Positions 16,177 through 24,008 of a stretch of 42,702 nucleotides of DNA are shown in pieces. The translations under genes and the position numbers were made by a program. The DNA is taken from the NCBI GenBank assembly GCA_964434855.1, contig CAYSWR010000010.1:1-42702 (forward strand), given 5' to 3'. How positions within the stretch are numbered: position 1 is the stretch's first letter; each line of letters begins with the position of its first letter. The notes beneath the pieces are model-generated. The model ran no database searches, was not told where the DNA came from, and saw only the letters and a list, made by a program, of their open reading frames with translations. The stretch is from UBA8516 sp964434855. Lineage in GTDB: Archaea > Thermoproteota > Nitrososphaeria > Nitrososphaerales > Nitrosopumilaceae.

Positions 16177-16851
16177 ATGCCATTTTGTCCCGATTGCGGA
16201 TATAAGATCACACCAAACGATAGATATTGCTACAACTGCGGAAAACAGGTTTTTAATGAATTCTCATCACTATTTGAGAAAACAAACTTGAAAACAAATC
16301 CCATGAAGAACATAAAGATGAATGATATGCAACAGCCTAAGATGGAGTCATCTCCAGGCATACCTGTCTCAGAACAACATGACAAAGAAAATATCAAATC
16401 TAAAACTGAATCTGAAATTCTTAGTTTGCCTTATTCTTGGACAGCAAACAATATTGAAATAACACTTCTTGGCCTTGGTCGGGTAGAGGGTTATGAGCGT
16501 AACAATCCTTTGGACAATAAAAAACAATACGAAGTCATAATACAATTCAAGAATCTTTTGAAAACAAGCAATAAAATAACTGGCGACTCTTTTGGGTTTG
16601 ATAAATTAAATCTTAAAACAGATGTAGGAAATATCTGGGACTTGAAATACAATGTTGAAAATTTAACTCTAACTGAAACATTAGATCCAGAGGAGGAGTT
16701 TATTAGAAATGAATCTGTTTTTGAAATTAGAAAAAAAGAAATTCCAGAACATCTTTTAGCTGAGATTTTTGGCAAAAAATACGTATTTGCTGTCAAACTT
16801 ATCACAAATCGAAGATATAAAGAAAACACTGAAAATTATCAATTTAGATAA
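16177..16851 (+). CDS. zinc-ribbon protein with beta-rich C-terminal domain
   Basis: 224 residues. I choose ATG 16177 because it opens with the double-CxxC zinc ribbon (CPDCGYKITPNDRYCYNCGK) and a TATA-like TATTTATCC lies about 26 nt upstream; a longer frame reaches back to 16093 but its extra residues are not protein-like. A linker of about 70 residues leads to a beta-rich domain at about 85-224 (WTANNIEITLLGLGRVEGYE, YEVIIQFKNLLKTSNKI) that resembles DUF4352/Ig-like extracellular domains. There is no membrane span, so the cellular location is unclear. Confidence 0.7.
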   Translation: MPFCPDCGYKITPNDRYCYNCGKQVFNEFSSLFEKTNLKTNPMKNIKMNDMQQPKMESSPGIPVSEQHDKENIKSKTESEILSLPYSWTANNIEITLLGLGRVEGYERNNPLDNKKQYEVIIQFKNLLKTSNKITGDSFGFDKLNLKTDVGNIWDLKYNVENLTLTETLDPEEEFIRNESVFEIRKKEIPEHLLAEIFGKKYVFAVKLITNRRYKENTENYQFR

Positions 16852-16980
16852 TTGTTCAATTACCTCTATATTGTGCTTGGCGCGTTTTTAGAATAATTAG
16901 TAACATCTTTTGTTTTCTTTAATCATAACATTCATTCATTAATAAAATGATTTATTAGATGTTTATACGCCGACAGCATT

Positions 16981-17388
16981 ATGGGCATAAAAATACCAGT
17001 CATCATTACCTCAATTTCTATAGGATTGCTACTAATTTATGGAGCCGATGCGGCTATTGGAGGCGGCACTGATCAGGGTTTTCTGCCATTTGACCACAAA
17101 GTCAGAGGTTTTGCGTTAGGTATTCCATCGGTGGTACTGCCTATAATTGCATATTTTATCTCAAAAGGAGTTCCTTCTAAGATGCTTGGTGTTTTAATTG
17201 TTATAAGCGGACTTTTGACAGTAATTGGTTCTGTTGCATTTCTTGCCATGCAATCATCAATTAGTACAATAGAACCAGACAAAAACATAATGTCAGAATT
17301 TGCTCCAGTTATTGCAGTAGGAGTTTTTATAATTATACTTGGAGCAATAAAAATCAAAAAATCCTCAAAAATTGTATCTGCACCCTAG
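16981..17388 (+). CDS. four-helix membrane protein, unknown function
   Basis: 135 residues with four hydrophobic spans: about 5-25 (IPVIITSISIGLLLIYGADA), 45-62, 70-92 and 108-127. The loop after span 1 is Gly-rich. No family is recognised. Its TAG stop is followed immediately by the ATG of a 41-aa cysteine-containing protein, then DedA, so these form one plus-strand operon. Confidence 0.7.
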   Translation: MGIKIPVIITSISIGLLLIYGADAAIGGGTDQGFLPFDHKVRGFALGIPSVVLPIIAYFISKGVPSKMLGVLIVISGLLTVIGSVAFLAMQSSISTIEPDKNIMSEFAPVIAVGVFIIILGAIKIKKSSKIVSAP

Positions 17389-17514
17389 ATGACACTTTGC
17401 GCTAAATGTAACAAGGAAGTAAAAAAAACACATTCATGTGATCATACAGACGATCAAGAATTCTGCGTAGCATGTTACACTGAACTTCACTACTATATGA
17501 CAGAAACCCTGTAG
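17389..17514 (+). CDS. 41-aa zinc-binding micro-protein
   Basis: Begins with ATG directly after the preceding stop codon and ends 3 nt before the DedA start. Sequence: MTLCAKCNKEVKKTHSCDH and then TDDQEFCVACYTEL. Two CxxC pairs (C4/C7, C26/C29) plus C17 and H19 suggest one or two zinc sites. The tight operon spacing on both sides makes it very likely to be real. Function unknown. Confidence 0.7.
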   Translation: MTLCAKCNKEVKKTHSCDHTDDQEFCVACYTELHYYMTETL

Positions 17515-17517
17515 CAT

Positions 17518-18045
17518 ATGTCAATTGAAACATTCGTACAATGGGTTATTTCATTAGTTTCAGATTATCTGTATGCGGGAATTTTTACTGCAGCATTACT
17601 AGAAACAATATTTCCACCAATTCCAAGTGAGGTAATATTTCCATTGGCAGGATATCTAGTATCACAGAATAAAATGGCATTTTTTCATGTAATAGGCCTT
17701 GGAATCACCGGGGCTGCTGGTTCTACTATTGGTGCACTTGTGATTTATCTTATGGCACTCAAGATTGGAAGAGAAGGACTTGCTAGATATCTGAAATATG
17801 CACATATTACAGATGACCATCTGAAAAAGGTCGACGGGTGGTTTGCGCATCATGGTGAAAAAGTAATTTTATTTGGAAGAATGGTGCCAGGAATTAGAGA
17901 ATTGGTTTCAATTCCCGCTGGTTTTCTTAAGATGCGTATGCTAAAATTTCTTATCTTTACGTTTGCGGGATCTTGCGTGTGGAGTGTTTCCTTGTCTCTT
18001 GTAGGCTATTATTTTGGAATTGCCTCTGTACATTTTTTTGGATGA
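17518..18045 (+). CDS. DedA/SNARE-associated family membrane protein
   Basis: 175 residues. DedA signatures are present: the acidic motif near the N-terminus (ETIFPPIPSEVIFPLAGYL, about 29-47) and the arginine motif GRMVPGIRELVSIPAGFLKM (about 119-138), with hydrophobic segments around them. DedA proteins are half-transporters involved in lipid flipping and membrane homeostasis. It lies in a plus-strand run with the two preceding genes and the nucleotidyltransferase that follows 9 nt later. Confidence 0.88.
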   Translation: MSIETFVQWVISLVSDYLYAGIFTAALLETIFPPIPSEVIFPLAGYLVSQNKMAFFHVIGLGITGAAGSTIGALVIYLMALKIGREGLARYLKYAHITDDHLKKVDGWFAHHGEKVILFGRMVPGIRELVSIPAGFLKMRMLKFLIFTFAGSCVWSVSLSLVGYYFGIASVHFFG

Positions 18046-18054
18046 ACCTTTTTA

Positions 18055-18771
18055 TTGCAAAAACCTCGGGTTCTATCTGTGAAAGCGTTTATTCTTTCGG
18101 GAGGATTTGGAAAAAGGCTAAGACCAATTACAGATTATGTACCAAAACCGCTTGTACCAATTAACAATATTCCTATTATAGAATGGCAAATTAGATATTT
18201 CAAAAAATTTGGAATAAAAGAATTTGTTATTTGTTCAGGATACAAAAATGAACAGATAAAAGATCATCTTGAAGCAAAAAAAAATCTCGGTGTAACAATC
18301 CAGTATTCGATAGAAAAAGTTCCGTTGGGAACAGGCGGTGCAATAAAAAATGCATCTCGCTTTATCGATGAGCCAAATTTTTTTGTGATAAATGGGGATG
18401 TCATAACTGATCTTGATCCTAGACAATTACAATCAAAACCAAATTCTATTGCAGTTGTTCCACTACGGACTTCTTTTGGCATAGTGGATATTACAGAAAA
18501 CAAAGTTACAAGATTCTATGAAAAACCAACAATTTCAGAATATTGGATGAATGCTGGAGTATACTATCTTTCAAGAGAAATTACAAAATATATGCCAAAA
18601 AAAGGCAATATCGAAAATTCTACATTTCCACTATGTGCTACCAAAGGCAGGTTATCTGCAGTGAAATATCCAAAGGCATTTTGGCACTCTATAGATTCGC
18701 ATAAAGACATTGAAGAATGTTCAAAAAACATAGTTGCTAGACATTATGATGACTTCATATTCAAAAAGTGA
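18055..18771 (+). CDS. sugar-nucleotide (NDP-sugar) pyrophosphorylase
   Basis: Rossmann-like nucleotidyltransferase that joins a sugar-1-phosphate to an NTP. The signature GGFGKRLRPITDYVPKPLVP is near the start; the metal-binding strand FVINGDVITDLD and YWMNAGVYYLS follow. The sugar (glucose or mannose) cannot be told from sequence. Two starts are possible: TTG 18055, or GTG 18079, which gives the family-typical N-terminus MKAFILSGGFGKRLRP; I favour the latter. It may supply sugars for S-layer glycosylation or lipid head-groups. Confidence 0.85.
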   Translation: MQKPRVLSVKAFILSGGFGKRLRPITDYVPKPLVPINNIPIIEWQIRYFKKFGIKEFVICSGYKNEQIKDHLEAKKNLGVTIQYSIEKVPLGTGGAIKNASRFIDEPNFFVINGDVITDLDPRQLQSKPNSIAVVPLRTSFGIVDITENKVTRFYEKPTISEYWMNAGVYYLSREITKYMPKKGNIENSTFPLCATKGRLSAVKYPKAFWHSIDSHKDIEECSKNIVARHYDDFIFKK

Positions 18772-18775
18772 TAAA

Positions 18776-19747
18776 ATGAGATTGGGATACAGCCTTGGCT
18801 CGTTATTGTCTGTAGATGAGATAATGAGTTGCTCAAAGATAGTATCAAATTATAATCCAGATTCTGTTTGGATTCCGGAAACGTGGGGAATGGAGGGATA
18901 TTCTGTGTTGTCTGCTGTTTCACAGATAACAAAAAACTCTAAAATTGGTTCTTCAATAATTAACATCTTTTCTAGAACTCCAACTCTTATAGCAATGGGA
19001 GCGGCAACTGTTGACACACTTTCAAATGGAAGGTTTATTCTTGGACTAGGAACAAGTAGTAAACCAATTGTACAAGAATGGCATGGTCTTGAATTCACAA
19101 ACCCAGTTCAGAGAATGCGTGAATATGTTGATATCATCAAGCTTACACTGTCTGGAAATAAAGTAAATTACAATGGTAAATTATTCCATTTGAGAAATTT
19201 CACTTTACTAATCAAACCTCAAAGAAAAAGCATTCCAATATATCTTGCTGCAGTAAACGAAAAAATGGTTAATCTGACATGGGAGATTGCGGATGGAGCC
19301 ATTTTCTATTTAAGGCCAATTACAGAATTAAAAAATACGATTCAAAAAATGCAATCAAAGAAAAAAATTGATGTTGCATGTCAAATTATTACTTGCATTT
19401 CTAATGATTCAGAAAAGGCAACAGATAGAGCAAAAAGAACCTTAGCATTTTACATTTCTGTTGGAGAGATTTACCGTAAATTTTTGGAAAAAAATGGCTT
19501 TAATAATGAAATCAGAAATATATATGAAGAATTCAAGAAATCAGGACTAAAATCAAACCATGAATTGGTAACAGATAACATGCTTGATTCTTTAGTAATA
19601 TGCGGTACTCCACAAGAATGTATAAAAAAACTAGAAAGAATTGTTAGTGCTGGAGTTACCCTTCCAATAATACAGTTCAACCCAATAGGTGATGTCATTA
19701 CATCCTTTAAACTACTCACAGCCACTTTATCAGGTGATAAATCTTGA
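18776..19747 (+). CDS. LLM-class (F420-dependent) oxidoreductase
   Basis: About 323 residues from ATG 18776, which follows the previous stop by 4 nt and gives the typical LLM opening MRLGYSLGSLLS; earlier TTG/ATG codons at 18734-18749 would overlap the previous gene. Luciferase-like TIM-barrel motifs: DSVWIPETWGMEGYSVLSAV, ATVDTLSNGRFILGLGTSSK and QRMREYVDIIKLTLSG. Thaumarchaea make F420, so F420 is the likely cofactor. The substrate is unknown. It overlaps the thiolase by 4 nt (TTGA). Confidence 0.82.
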   Translation: MRLGYSLGSLLSVDEIMSCSKIVSNYNPDSVWIPETWGMEGYSVLSAVSQITKNSKIGSSIINIFSRTPTLIAMGAATVDTLSNGRFILGLGTSSKPIVQEWHGLEFTNPVQRMREYVDIIKLTLSGNKVNYNGKLFHLRNFTLLIKPQRKSIPIYLAAVNEKMVNLTWEIADGAIFYLRPITELKNTIQKMQSKKKIDVACQIITCISNDSEKATDRAKRTLAFYISVGEIYRKFLEKNGFNNEIRNIYEEFKKSGLKSNHELVTDNMLDSLVICGTPQECIKKLERIVSAGVTLPIIQFNPIGDVITSFKLLTATLSGDKS

Positions 19748-20853
19748 GAAAAGTATCTCTAACAGGTTTTGGACTTACAGAATTCAGCAAAGAAGACATT
19801 GCTATAGATTCGCTTATGCTCTCAGCCGTAAAATCACTTTTTGAAAGTATGCCAAATTTATCACAAAAAGACGTTGAGGTAGTACTGACTTCTACAAATG
19901 ATAATATCAAATATCTTTCAAGTATTGTCTCAGAGATATCGGGAATAGCACCAAAAATTTCGCACTCTGTAGAAAGTTTGTGTAATTCTGGAGCAAACAG
20001 TGTCATCTCAGCATTTTCGTATATTGCTTCAGGTTTAGCAGACGTGGCATTAGTAGTTGGTGCAGAAAGGTTTGACAGTCCAGGACTGGTATTAGAATGG
20101 GACAAATCAAGAGGTCAATACAAACATCCAATATATTGGTCATCTATGTTTACAAAATCTCATGTAAGAAAATATGGAACAACAAAAGAAGATCTTGCTA
20201 TTGTTTCTGCAAAAAATCATAAAAATGCACTAGATAATCCATATGCATATTTTAAAAAAACATATTCTGTTGATGAAATCATGAACTCAAAAAATCTTAC
20301 TGAGGACATAAGACTCTTAGATTGTTCATTACCATGTAGTGGGTCTGCAGCAATATTGCTTGCGTCGGAAGAAGCAATGAAAAAACTTACTGATACTCCT
20401 GTGTGGATAACAGGAATAGGACAAAGGACGTTGTCTGCAGGATTTACTAAACATGAGGAACTTGCAAGTATGGAATCAACAATAGATGCTGCATCGATGG
20501 CTTATAAAATGGCTAAAAAAGAACCAGACGATATTGACGTTGCAGAAGTTCATGATGCATTTTCCATATGTGAAATTATTGAAGTGGAAGATCTTGGTTT
20601 TGCAAAAAAAGGAAAAGGAAATGAATTTGTTAGAACTTTGTATGAAACGCAAGATAGAAGAATAAATCCACGTGGAGGCCTCATAGGTGCAGGACATCCA
20701 CTAGGCGCAACTGGGATAGCACAAATTGTAGAAATTGGTCAACAACTTCAAGGCAAAGCTGGAAAAAGACAAGTGTCACAAGCAAATGTAGGGCTCGTTC
20801 AAAATATGTCGGCTGCAGCAACATCATCATCTGTACTCGTATTACAATCATGA
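19744..20853 (+). CDS. archaeal thiolase (acetoacetyl-CoA thiolase type)
   Basis: 369 residues, SCPx-like thiolase that lacks the second catalytic cysteine of bacterial thiolases. Nucleophile C80 lies in VESLCNSGANSV; catalytic motifs HDAFSICEIIEVEDLG and GGLIGAGHPLGATG follow. In archaea such thiolases form a complex with a DUF35 protein and HMG-CoA synthase that passes acetoacetyl-CoA into the mevalonate pathway. The DUF35 partner follows here with a 4-nt overlap; an HMG-CoA synthase is at 28412. It could instead serve acetoacetyl-CoA cleavage in the 3HP/4HB cycle. TTG start. Confidence 0.88.
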   Translation: MRKVSLTGFGLTEFSKEDIAIDSLMLSAVKSLFESMPNLSQKDVEVVLTSTNDNIKYLSSIVSEISGIAPKISHSVESLCNSGANSVISAFSYIASGLADVALVVGAERFDSPGLVLEWDKSRGQYKHPIYWSSMFTKSHVRKYGTTKEDLAIVSAKNHKNALDNPYAYFKKTYSVDEIMNSKNLTEDIRLLDCSLPCSGSAAILLASEEAMKKLTDTPVWITGIGQRTLSAGFTKHEELASMESTIDAASMAYKMAKKEPDDIDVAEVHDAFSICEIIEVEDLGFAKKGKGNEFVRTLYETQDRRINPRGGLIGAGHPLGATGIAQIVEIGQQLQGKAGKRQVSQANVGLVQNMSAAATSSSVLVLQS

Positions 20854-21179
20854 CAAAGTTTGAAGAAGAACTCAAAGAAGGCGAATTTGTTTGTAGTGAA
20901 TGCCAGAAATGTAAAAAATTAGTATGGCCTCCAAATGATTATTGCAATAGGTGTTTTGGAGAGGTGAAATGGAGGCCCATCTCACGTATTGGTAAGCTTG
21001 TTGAATTTTCAAAAAAAGATGAGACTGTTTTTTGCATAGCTGAGTTTGAAAATGAAATACGAGTAATGGGTTCCTTAGAATGTAATGTTGTACCTGTAAT
21101 TGGTCAAGATCTTAAATTAGTAAAATGCAGTTATAATGGAAGTGAAGAGTTCGTTTTTCAACTAATGATATCAGAATGA
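20850..21179 (+). CDS. DUF35 OB-fold protein, thiolase partner
   Basis: 109 residues. A rubredoxin-like zinc ribbon at about 15-35 (CSECQKCKKLVWPPNDYCNR and the C following it) is followed by an OB-fold (WRPISRIGKLVEFSKKDETV). DUF35 proteins bridge thiolase and HMG-CoA synthase in archaea by holding the pantetheine arm. Translational coupling to the thiolase (4-nt ATGA-type overlap) supports a physical complex. Confidence 0.88.
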   Translation: MTKFEEELKEGEFVCSECQKCKKLVWPPNDYCNRCFGEVKWRPISRIGKLVEFSKKDETVFCIAEFENEIRVMGSLECNVVPVIGQDLKLVKCSYNGSEEFVFQLMISE

Positions 21180-21288
21180 ATCCATTTTCAATATGTAATT
21201 GTGCTATCCTTGAGCATTATGTCAAATTTTAGCTTGGTAATCATATAATTACCAACTATTCTATATACGAAAAGATAAGGTAATCTTA

Positions 21289-22058
21289 TTGTCTTTTAAT
21301 AAAGAATCAGTTAGAAATTTGGCTGTATTAAAAATACAAAAAAATATAAAAAAAACAACCAAATCAAACCTGCTAAAATCACAAGAAAGTTTTATTGCAG
21401 AACGCAACAAAAAGATCGCTAGAACAAGANNNNNNNNNNNNNNNNNNNNNNNNNNNNNNNNNNNNNNNNNNNNNNNNNNNNNNNNNNNNNNNNNNNNNNN
21501 NNNNNNNNNNNNNNNNNNNNNNNNNNNNNAAAATCACAAGAAAGTTTTATTGCAGAACGCAACAAAAAGATCGCTAGAACAAGAAGGCAACGAGGCTACA
21601 ACTGGGAAGACACTTTGGTAAAGCGATTTAACGCATTAGATAGTTGGAAGGCATTTAGACTAGGTTCTCCCAGTGTAGCATTGCCAGATATTTTAGCTGT
21701 AAGTAGCATGGCAAATACTATATTTACAATCGAAGCAAAATCCGGTACTGGTACTACACTACACGTCCCATATGATCAAATTATTCGATGTTTGAAATGG
21801 ATACATACATTTGAGCGGTATGAGATAAGAAAAACGATAATTGCTTTCAAGTTTCTTTCAAAAAAGAGAATAGATACAGGAAAATATGAACATCGGCAAC
21901 TACGAGAATTTTACAAAACTTGGGATGAATCAAACAAGATAACTGATTTTGTATGCACATATGATGGAGAAACTTATGCTCTTGTGGATGGTAAGAGGCG
22001 AACGTTAGAGCTAGAAGACTACCAAATGCCATTTGTATTAAAAAAACTGACCTCATAG
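21289..22058 (+). CDS. hjc: Hjc-like Holliday-junction resolvase, interrupted by an assembly gap
   Basis: The gene contains 100 N (21430-21529) flanked by two identical 55-nt copies. Removing the N run and one copy restores a single 204-codon frame. In it a PD-(D/E)xK nuclease core is clear: E55 (RGYNWEDTLVKRF), D82 (LPDILAV) and E97-x-K99 (FTIEAKSG), as in archaeal Hjc, which cuts four-way junctions in recombination. It has an N-terminal extension of about 45 basic residues compared with typical Hjc. The TTG start at 21289 lies about 21-28 nt downstream of a CTATATAC box. As given, the 770-nt span is out of frame, so an automatic annotation would break it. Confidence 0.8.
21375..21584. other. 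scaffold gap (100 N) with 55-nt terminal duplication
   Basis: Bases 21375-21429 and 21530-21584 are identical over 55 nt and flank exactly 100 N. This is the signature of two contigs that overlap by one k-mer but were joined with a fixed-size gap. It is not a biological repeat. The true sequence most likely reads straight through with one copy. Confidence 0.92.
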
Positions 22059-22097
22059 CATCGAATCCTTCTTTAATACCCACATCTGAAATAACTT

Positions 22098-22457
22098 ATG
22101 AGTTTTGAAGATTTTGTAGATGAACGCAGTCTCCTAAGTCATGATGCGTTAGGCACTAAAGAGATCAAAATAAAATTACTTGAGGTAGAAGATGATGCAT
22201 CTGATCATAACTGGAAATTTGGAATTAGAATTAAAGTCAAAAAAATTCTTATAACATTAAAACATCTGCAAACCCAACAAATTGAAGAAGCTGAATTTGA
22301 TTTAAAAGAAATTGAAAAAGAAATGAAAGAAAAAAGACATTATAGTTCAACAAATAGATGGATACAAACTACAGATGTCAAAAATGGTTACATTCTAAGT
22401 ACACGTCATACATTATTGATAAGCGATGCAATAGCATTAGATTATATTGTAATTTAA
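22098..22457 (+). CDS. hypothetical protein, 119 aa
   Basis: Soluble, rich in Lys, Glu and Ile. A beta-strand-like region (NWKFGIRIKVKKILITLKHL) is followed by a charged helix (EEAEFDLKEIEKEMKEKRHY) and a C-terminal strand pair. No family is recognised. A TATA-like TTTAATAC lies about 26 nt upstream of the ATG. It follows the resolvase gene by 39 nt and overlaps the convergent flavin-reductase gene by 4 nt. Confidence 0.65.
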   Translation: MSFEDFVDERSLLSHDALGTKEIKIKLLEVEDDASDHNWKFGIRIKVKKILITLKHLQTQQIEEAEFDLKEIEKEMKEKRHYSSTNRWIQTTDVKNGYILSTRHTLLISDAIALDYIVI

Positions 22458-23371
22458 TTGCAAACCGCTTTTAATAATTCATCTTTTTTCTTTTGCAATA
22501 AAATTTGGGATGAAATGCCACGTATAGTTCCTTCAAATAAAACAAAGTTTACTCTTTGAATTCTGTTTTTATTTTCTAGAACGAGTCTTTTCATGATTGG
22601 TTCAGGTTTTAGTCTGACTTTTAGCCCTACGTCTTTTAGATATTTTTGTATTGATTGTAGATAGTTGAAACCGCGTTTTGGTTTTAGATATGGGATTGTC
22701 TCATATGTTATATTGTTTTTAGCATACTTCAAAATTAGAATTTTCCTTCCTGATTTTATCAGAGTTCCAGTACATTTTAGGATGAATTTACCTTCAGCTT
22801 CTTTTGAAAACCACTCAAATGTGGATTTATTTACTCTGACTTGTTGTCTAAATGGCTCTATTAGGGAGCCAATTTGATAATATTTGCCAGTATGATACAA
22901 TAATGGTTTTTTTGTTTTGTCGTATCTTATAACAACTACTTTACCAACTACCATAAAATGATCTCCAATTTTTTTAATAGAAAACAATCTACATTCTGCA
23001 TTTATGACACAATTTGCTATCATTGGAGATTTGATATATTTTGATTTTAGAAATGTAAAAGAATTTTTAACCTTTAGCTTATCGATTTCAGATCCAGAGT
23101 ATCCTCCTGCAATATTTACAAGTGTTGATTGTTTATCAGAAGCAACGTTTACTCCAAATTCTTTTGTTTCGCGTATGTTTTTTAGTGTAATGGAGCTTTC
23201 ATGCAGAAAAATTGCAATAAGAAGTGGATCATATGAAATCTGCATTGTCCATTCAGCAGCCATGACATTCTTTCCAAAATAACCATCAGAGGTTATCATG
23301 CTTACACCTGTTACAAAATGCCTTTGAGCTTTATTTGCGATTTTTCTTTCCAACCAAAATTGACCAGTCAC
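22454..23371 (-). CDS. flavin-reductase-like FMN-binding protein with C-terminal extension
   Basis: 305 residues. The first about 175 match the FMN-binding split-barrel (flavin reductase-like) family: GVSMITSDGYFGKNVMAAEW and PLLIAIFLHESSITLKNIRE. The remaining about 130 residues are basic and unlike the usual family (which is about 170-200 aa), with strands and helices (KFILKCTGTLIKSGRKILIL and onward); they may bind nucleic acid or a protein partner. GTG start at 23371. It is divergent from the gene at 23433 across about 60 nt. Confidence 0.75.
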   Translation of the reverse strand: MTGQFWLERKIANKAQRHFVTGVSMITSDGYFGKNVMAAEWTMQISYDPLLIAIFLHESSITLKNIRETKEFGVNVASDKQSTLVNIAGGYSGSEIDKLKVKNSFTFLKSKYIKSPMIANCVINAECRLFSIKKIGDHFMVVGKVVVIRYDKTKKPLLYHTGKYYQIGSLIEPFRQQVRVNKSTFEWFSKEAEGKFILKCTGTLIKSGRKILILKYAKNNITYETIPYLKPKRGFNYLQSIQKYLKDVGLKVRLKPEPIMKRLVLENKNRIQRVNFVLFEGTIRGISSQILLQKKKDELLKAVCN

Positions 23372-23432
23372 ATTCTGTTATTAGTTGTTTTCACACAGAA
23401 ACCTTTATGAAAGCAGGGTGAAAAGTGCAGAC

Positions 23433-23780
23433 ATGATAATTCAAGAGATAACTGTAAATGGAAAAAAACTCAATCTAAGACTTACTGACCAATCAATTAT
23501 GGAGGCTAGGCGTCTTAAAGAACTTTATAATGCCGCTTATGAGGATCCTGAGAGCTTTGAAGAAGTTAGCTCAGCAATTTCTAACACCATAAATCAACTT
23601 GCTACTTACGTAGAACCAGAAGTCTCAGACAGTGATTTGGATGGGGTAATACAGGCTATAATGAAGGTAGTTGAAGAGAAATCAAAAGAGATGGCTGAAT
23701 CAAAAAAACCTGAAACAAGTACAAAACCAAGCAAAGATTCAGGCAAGACGTATAAGACTACGAAGAAATCAAAAAAGTAA
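23433..23780 (+). CDS. hypothetical protein with Lys/Ser-rich tail
   Basis: 115 residues from ATG 23433, chosen because a TATA-like CCTTTATG lies about 26 nt upstream; a longer frame from 23385 would overlap that promoter. An alpha-helical N-terminal part (MIIQEITVNGKKLNLRLTDQ, EARRLKELYNAAYEDPESFE) is followed by a low-complexity basic tail from about residue 88 (SKKPETSTKPSKDSGKTYKT). No family is recognised. Confidence 0.65.
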   Translation: MIIQEITVNGKKLNLRLTDQSIMEARRLKELYNAAYEDPESFEEVSSAISNTINQLATYVEPEVSDSDLDGVIQAIMKVVEEKSKEMAESKKPETSTKPSKDSGKTYKTTKKSKK

Positions 23781-23850
23781 TAATTTCTTGAGTCAAAAAT
23801 CAGAAAAATACTTGTCGCATGGTTATATCTTGTGAACTATACTATTGCAT

Positions 23851-23964
23851 GTGCAAACTCATTGCGAATGCGGTATTTGCGGTCATCTTTCTGAAAAAGA
23901 GTGCATTACAAAAGAATGTAAATGTTGTATTAATTTCCATACTCGTTCTGGACCAAAAAAATAG
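23851..23964 (+). CDS. 37-aa cysteine-rich micro-protein
   Basis: Frame VQTHCECGICGHLSEKECIT and then KECKCCINFHTRSGPKK. Seven cysteines (5, 7, 10, 18, 23, 25, 26) and three histidines in 37 residues imply metal binding (zinc, copper or an Fe-S site). GTG 23851 has a TTATATC box about 25 nt upstream; a TTG at 23845 is a second choice. It lies 44 nt upstream of threonine synthase on the same strand. Confidence 0.6.
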   Translation: MQTHCECGICGHLSEKECITKECKCCINFHTRSGPKK

Positions 23965-24008
23965 AACAATTCTAGATTTAAATAAGTACTTGACTTCATC
24001 ATCAGATA

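Noticed and set aside
21375..21584. A 55-bp direct repeat, possibly a mobile-element target duplication
   Set aside because: The copies flank exactly 100 N and the same pattern recurs at 25197-25406. The pattern is a contig-overlap artefact, not a biological repeat.
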